Positions 61,001 through 64,000 of a stretch of 64,000 bases of DNA are shown piece after piece. This DNA is from Flavobacteriales bacterium (GTDB taxonomy: Bacteria; Bacteroidota; Bacteroidia; NS11-12g; UBA9320). The first letter of the stretch is position 1. Every line of letters starts with the position of its first letter. The position numbers and the translations under genes are program-made. The stretch is from contig JACJZW010000015.1 of NCBI GenBank assembly GCA_020635355.1, forward strand, positions 12,370-76,369. The letters are read 5' to 3'. Under the pieces are notes generated by a model. The model saw only the letters and a list, made by a program, of their open reading frames with translations. It had not been told where the DNA came from and made no database searches.

Positions 61001-61411
61001 GAATTTGACCGAATCACTGAACGAGGTGGTGTGCTGGGTGCGATGGAAACCATGTATCAGCGATCAAAAATTCAGGAAGAGAGTTTGTATTATGAGACCT
61101 TAAAGCACTCTGGTGAGTTCCCTATTATCGGTGTGAATACCTTTTTAAGTTCCAAGGGCTCTCCTACCATACTTCCCAAAGAGGTGATTCGGGCCACGGA
61201 AGAGGAAAAACAGCTGCAGATCAAAACACTAAATCAGCAGCAGACCAGAAATCAGGCCGAAATCAATCAGTGGTTAACCAAGCTTCAAGAAACAGCTCTG
61301 GCAAACGAAAACATGTTTAACACCCTCATGGAAGCATGTAAGTGGTGTACCTTAGGACAGATAACCCAGGCGCTGTTTGAGGTAGGCGGTCAATACCGTC
61401 GGAACATGTAA
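58031..61411 (+). CDS. icmF: Fused isobutyryl-CoA mutase IcmF
   Basis: A 1126-residue three-part enzyme. The N-terminus is a B12-binding domain (about 15-150) with SLFDGHDAAINVMRR and GHDRSAEEVV. Next is a MeaI-type GTPase chaperone with P-loop GTGGAGKSS (about 201-209) and a NKFDKRG guanine motif. The rest (from about 540) is the mutase catalytic domain: FPYTAGIYPFKRAGEDPTRM, GEGGPERTNKRFHYLS, SISGYHIAEAGANP. IcmF interconverts isobutyryl-CoA and butyryl-CoA; relatives act on pivalyl- or isovaleryl-CoA. The substrate is judged by family only. The GTPase links cofactor loading to repair. Convergent with yfiT, 5 bp apart. Confidence 0.92.
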   Translation: MNTEIYHPKNKVRIVTAASLFDGHDAAINVMRRIIQSTGCEVIHLGHDRSAEEVVNTAIQEDANAIALTSYQGGHNEYFKYMYDLLKEKGAEHIKIFGGGGGTILPEEIAELHEYGIARIYHPDDGRQMGLQGMINDLVQQADFPTGFSINGEVSHLSTSNKSAIARLISAAENYPDQHKIQLDAIRQKSTTIHAPVLGITGTGGAGKSSLVDELVRRFLRDFQASDANHGKTIAIISVDPSKRKTGGALLGDRIRMNSISNPRVYMRSLATRQANLALSKHIDDAIAILKVAGFDLIILETSGIGQSDTEITDHSDVSLYVMTPEYGAATQLEKIDMLDYADVIAINKFDKRGAPDALRDVQKQFQRNHKRFDEDPSVMPVYGTIASQFNDAGTNQLYQSLLNTITAKTGINLHSELSMLEGESEKIYIIPPNRNRYLSEISDQIRSYNADGVSQSELSDRLYKLEGARHELASMGSDVSDLDKAISRLRDEINPKYLKMIEAWPELREKYRQEEFVFKVRDKELRMKTTTESLSHTQIPKVSVPNFRSWGDTLTFLLQENVPGSFPYTAGIYPFKRAGEDPTRMFAGEGGPERTNKRFHYLSLDMPAKRLSTAFDSVTLYGNDPDHRPDIYGKIGNSGVSICCLDDAKKLYSGFDLADPMTSVSMTINGPAPMLLGYFMNAAIDQQCEKYIREHGLEEEVKQKIHQIFTSRNATQPTYYGELPEGNNGLGLMLLGVTGDQVLPADIYNQIKSDTLKVVRGTVQADILKEDQAQNTCIFSTEFALRLMGDVQHYFIQNGVRNFYSVSISGYHIAEAGANPITQLAFTLANGFTYVEYYLSRGMHIDEFGPNLSFFFSNGIDPEYAVIGRVARRIWAKAMRDKYGANARSQMLKYHIQTSGRSLHAQEIDFNDIRTTLQALYAIYDNCNSLHTNAYDEAITTPTEESVRRAVAIQLIINRELGLAKNENPMQGSFIIEELTDLVEEAVMVEFDRITERGGVLGAMETMYQRSKIQEESLYYETLKHSGEFPIIGVNTFLSSKGSPTILPKEVIRATEEEKQLQIKTLNQQQTRNQAEINQWLTKLQETALANENMFNTLMEACKWCTLGQITQALFEVGGQYRRNM

Positions 61412-61416
61412 CCAGC

Positions 61417-61971
61417 TCACATATCGTTATACTTCCCATTGGACTGAATGGCCAAGCGGAGATGCTCCAGGTGATGTTTGCAGTGCCAATCGTAATTCCC
61501 TAGAGCCTGGTATAAGGTATATCTACGATTGTACTCAGGATGAATATACCCTCGGTTCCAATCGGACAAGATCATGGATTGCATTACCTGTGTCCAACGA
61601 CGATGCACCCCTCCAAGGATGAATACGGATGGTAACAAATCATCCTGACGGCTATCCATTAATTCTGCCCATCGATCTTCGTAATACGGTCGGATAGTTG
61701 GTTCATCCTCCGTTAAGGCTAGTTTAAAGCGAATCAATGCATTCATATGGCTGTCGGCACAATGATGAACCACCTGCTTGGCCGACCAGCCTCCCGGGCG
61801 ATATTTCCAGTTCAATGCGTCTATCGGTAGGTCATTTATTAGTGCCGATACCTCGTCGGGAAATTGCCTGATGGTTTCAATCATTCCAGGTATATGCTCC
61901 AGTGCGAGCGTTTCTGGTGGATTAAACCGACCAACAGGGAATCTCAATTTTTCGATCTCTTCCGGACTCAT
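61417..61971 (-). CDS. yfiT: YfiT-like bacillithiol transferase (DinB fold)
   Basis: A 184-residue DinB-superfamily protein. EKLRFPVGRFNPPETL at the N-terminus is the YfiT signature. Three histidines for metal are in VVHHCADSHMNALIRF and the C-terminal HCKHHLEHL. In Firmicutes YfiT and BstA transfer bacillithiol to electrophiles. ATG 61971 is chosen over TTG 61977. It closes the operon of rsmE, DUF4159 and lipid kinase, six bases after the kinase stop. Together with the bacilliredoxin at 40.3 kb it hints at bacillithiol use. Confidence 0.85.
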   Translation of the reverse strand: MSPEEIEKLRFPVGRFNPPETLALEHIPGMIETIRQFPDEVSALINDLPIDALNWKYRPGGWSAKQVVHHCADSHMNALIRFKLALTEDEPTIRPYYEDRWAELMDSRQDDLLPSVFILGGVHRRWTQVMQSMILSDWNRGYIHPEYNRRYTLYQALGNYDWHCKHHLEHLRLAIQSNGKYNDM

Positions 61972-61977
61972 TGCCAA

Positions 61978-62865
61978 TCAATTTTTGGGAATTAAAAAGG
62001 TCATCTTTCCGGGCAACAATTTAAAATGAAATTCAGTGGCGGCTCCCTCCGGTTCCCCATCACAATGAAGCGGTGTGGCTTCAGTAGCGAGAATGGTAAC
62101 CTCTTTTGACTGATACGAACTAATAAGGGAATGATTCCGTCTAAACCGAAGTGCCAATGCCAGAGAAGGCACCTGAAACCAGGAAGGTTTTTTGACTAAA
62201 ACCACTTCAAACAATCCGTCATTGAGAACCGCATTTCGCGCTATGTAAAATTCATTTCCCCATTGACTCCCATTCGCTACGCTGGCTAAAAAGCCGCTTC
62301 CCTGAACCTTGCCCCCATCGAGACTTATTTCAAAGGAATGGTTGGATGACTTGCCGTATTCACGTAATACCGCTTCAGCGTATCTGCGCAACCCACGACC
62401 GGGAAGCGTTGCAAATACATGCCCGATATGCGCATCAAATCCAATTCCGGCCACGTTCACAAATGTTTTACCATTAACCTGTCCAATGTCGGATGCGAAG
62501 TATTGTTGCTTTTCAACGGAGTTGAACCAATTGATCCAGGCATTCACATCGGCTGGGTAGCCAAGATGACGGGCCAATCCATTACCGCTGCCTCTCGGAA
62601 GTATGGCCATGGGCACTATTCCTGCAAAGCGGCTAACCAAGTTATTTATCGTGCCATCTCCCCCTACCGCTACGGCAATTCTGGGACCTGACTCATTCAA
62701 CACCGTTTGACAAAACGATTCAAGATCATCATTGGTATTCCAGGTATGGATGTGTGTTGAATATCGGGATGAATCAAGTTGTTGTTTCAACTTTTCGTCC
62801 AGTCCCTTTTTAGATTTTGAACCCGAAATTGGATTGATCAGGATATGGACAGCGATCCGGCTCAA
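61978..62865 (-). CDS. YegS/BmrU-type lipid (diacylglycerol) kinase
   Basis: A 295-residue kinase of the diacylglycerol kinase catalytic family. It has the ATP loop VGGDGTINNL, PRGSGNGLARHLG and the second-domain block NVAGIGFDAHIGH. The start is TTG 62865, overlapping the preceding stop as TTGA; no ATG precedes HILINPISGSKSKKG, and the open frame further upstream is inside the previous gene. It would phosphorylate diacylglycerol or a related lipid at the membrane. Confidence 0.87.
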   Translation of the reverse strand: MSRIAVHILINPISGSKSKKGLDEKLKQQLDSSRYSTHIHTWNTNDDLESFCQTVLNESGPRIAVAVGGDGTINNLVSRFAGIVPMAILPRGSGNGLARHLGYPADVNAWINWFNSVEKQQYFASDIGQVNGKTFVNVAGIGFDAHIGHVFATLPGRGLRRYAEAVLREYGKSSNHSFEISLDGGKVQGSGFLASVANGSQWGNEFYIARNAVLNDGLFEVVLVKKPSWFQVPSLALALRFRRNHSLISSYQSKEVTILATEATPLHCDGEPEGAATEFHFKLLPGKMTFLIPKN

Positions 62866-63524
62866 TGGGTAGTGGCAAATTGAACGAGATTGGCTCCCAT
62901 TTTCAGTGCTTTTTGTCGCGTTTCTTCCGAGTCGTTGTAGATCCCGGCATCTTCCCATCCATTACCGAGGTCACATTCCACGTCGAAGAAGCACACCAGG
63001 CGGCCTTTATAAATCAACCCATATCCTTTCGGAGGTAATCCATCGTGTTCATGTATCTTAGGAAGGCCTTTGGGAAAGGCATATTTCTGAGCATAGATGC
63101 CATGATTAAATGGCAATTCCACAAAATCGAGTTCCGGAAAGACCTTCTTCATTTGTGGGCGAACATATTTTTCCAGCCCATAGTTATCATCAATGTGTAG
63201 AAAACCACCGGCCTTTAAATATTTCCGGAGATTATCTACATCCTTATCTGTAAACACCACGTTGCCGTGCCCCGTCATGTACACGAATGGATAATTAAAA
63301 ATGTCGCTGCTCCCCACTTCAACCACCTGATCCTGAGGATCCATATTGGTTTTTATGTTGTCGTTACAAAATTCAATCAGATTGGGCAAAGCAGTGCGGT
63401 TGGCATACCAATCTCCGCCACCGCTATACTTCAATTTGGCTATTTGAAAGGAGTATTGTTGGGTGAATGATGAGGTTGATATCATCAGAACAACCAGTCC
63501 CAGAATGGAAAGAAATTTTCTCAT
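62862..63524 (-). CDS. DUF4159 secreted protein
   Basis: A 220-residue protein with a signal peptide (LSILGLVVLMISTSSFTQ). The rest matches DUF4159: FQIAKLKYSGGGDWYANR, FVYMTGHGNVVF, LKAGGFLHIDDNYG and GLIYKGRLVCFFD, a class I glutamine-amidotransferase-like fold lacking an evident nucleophile Cys. Family role unknown, secreted or periplasmic. The ATG overlaps the rsmE stop (ATGA), so the genes are coupled. A longer start upstream (63572) lies in rsmE. Confidence 0.83.
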   Translation of the reverse strand: MRKFLSILGLVVLMISTSSFTQQYSFQIAKLKYSGGGDWYANRTALPNLIEFCNDNIKTNMDPQDQVVEVGSSDIFNYPFVYMTGHGNVVFTDKDVDNLRKYLKAGGFLHIDDNYGLEKYVRPQMKKVFPELDFVELPFNHGIYAQKYAFPKGLPKIHEHDGLPPKGYGLIYKGRLVCFFDVECDLGNGWEDAGIYNDSEETRQKALKMGANLVQFATTH

Positions 63525-64000
63525 GCGTGATTCGTCTTCAAAGTAACGCAAAAATGATTCATCAGGGTACACGCTACCAAGGCTGCCGTTTCTGTTCGTA
63601 GCCTGGAATTTCCGAGAGAAATTGGGACAAATCCAGACTGTATGGCGTGATTTATTTCACGCTTTGAAAAATCTCCTTCCGGTCCAATTAGGATGGTTGC
63701 CGATTTCACGTTATTCAGAAGTGAATTACTCAGTTGATTCTTTTCCCTATCGGCACAATGCGCCACTCCCTTAAAATCTGATGAACACTGTTCGATAAAG
63801 GTGGTAAAATCTCCTTCTGACGTTAACTCTGGTAACCACAGATTACCCGATTGTTTCAAGGCAGAAACAGCCTTCTTCATTAACCGGTCTGTTTTCAAGT
63901 AGGGCCGTTCACCGTGATCGGTCGACAGGAAAGTAATTCGATGAACACCAATTTCTACGAGTTTTTCGACCATCCATTCCATACGATCTGGTTTCTTGGT
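63521..64000 (-). CDS. rsmE: 16S rRNA (uracil1498-N3)-methyltransferase RsmE, N-terminus outside window
   Basis: The frame enters from the right edge; 159 codons are visible, starting TKKPDRMEWMVEKLVEIGV. The SPOUT knot motifs are GPEGDFSKREI and SLGNSRLRTETAALVAC (SAM-binding). RsmE methylates U1498 of 16S rRNA. The PUA-like N-terminal part, about 75 residues, is missing. It is the first visible gene of a four-gene leftward operon. Confidence 0.92.
   Translation of the reverse strand, partial: TKKPDRMEWMVEKLVEIGVHRITFLSTDHGERPYLKTDRLMKKAVSALKQSGNLWLPELTSEGDFTTFIEQCSSDFKGVAHCADREKNQLSNSLLNNVKSATILIGPEGDFSKREINHAIQSGFVPISLGNSRLRTETAALVACTLMNHFCVTLKTNHA

Noticed and set aside
1..64000. tRNA, rRNA, CRISPR, insertion sequences, prophage or integrase genes
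   Set aside because: Read across both strands, I found no cloverleaf with a CCA-type end, no rRNA-like stretch, no regularly spaced repeats and no transposase or integrase motifs. A tRNAscan-SE and ISfinder search would settle this.

Overview
The window reads as chromosomal DNA of a Bacteroidota bacterium, most likely a Flavobacteriales-like lineage. Reasons: type IX secretion (T9SS) genes (gldJ, porU, porV, porQ, a PorP/SprF protein), several secreted proteins with T9SS C-terminal sorting domains, DUF3822/rsmD and DUF5522 genes typical of the phylum, almost no Shine-Dalgarno sequences, and repeated matches to the Bacteroidota -7 promoter box TAnnTTTG just before start codons. I see no rRNA, tRNA, CRISPR array, prophage or insertion sequence. 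The window is mostly ordinary, densely packed, mixed-strand core genome.

Layout. 1-5.2 kb: a truncated vanadium-haloperoxidase-like gene, a pirin, FtsE, then a leftward group (zinc-ribbon protein, PaiB-like protein, a gene split by a possible -1 frameshift, and an orphan CdiI-like immunity protein). 5.2-12.9 kb: a T9SS cargo protein, a methyltransferase divergent from rnhB, a beta-barrel, a voltage-gated K+ channel, a LolC/E-type permease and a NamZ-type exo-muramidase. 12.9-13.5 kb: a 600-bp spacer filled with direct repeats. 13.5-22.2 kb: porQ, a patatin phospholipase, an APC permease, an ECF sigma factor with a small His-rich membrane protein, and three secreted proteins of unknown role. 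22.3-35.2 kb: two metallo-beta-lactamase-fold hydrolases, lpdA, serS, a Kazal-type inhibitor fused to a sorting domain, a TPR/adenylate cyclase, dxs, cmk and paaN. 35.3-40.8 kb: DUF3822-rsmD-coaD, a Nudix gene and pyrE whose start codons overlap head to head, ahcY and a bacilliredoxin. 40.8-49 kb: the T9SS block gldJ / porP fragment / porP, divergent from porU-porV. 49-57.5 kb: lon, a sodium:solute symporter, a lipoprotein, pfkA, an aminotransferase-IV enzyme and a nucleoside transporter. 57.5-58 kb: a 540-bp gene-free stretch with a sigma-54 promoter match and a downstream terminator, a candidate non-coding RNA. 58-64 kb: fused isobutyryl-CoA mutase (icmF) and a four-gene leftward operon rsmE-DUF4159-lipid kinase-yfiT.

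How the genes fit together. PorU (sortase), PorV (shuttle), PorQ, GldJ and PorP/SprF are parts of the T9SS that would export and anchor the sorting-domain proteins found here (5.2, 20.7, 26.6 kb). The bacilliredoxin and the YfiT-like DinB protein together suggest bacillithiol-type thiol chemistry. The least explained items are the putative sigma-54-driven RNA at 57.7-58.0 kb, the frameshifted gene at 3.1-3.7 kb, the recurring near-zero 5' leader architecture, and the T9SS-exported Kazal protein.
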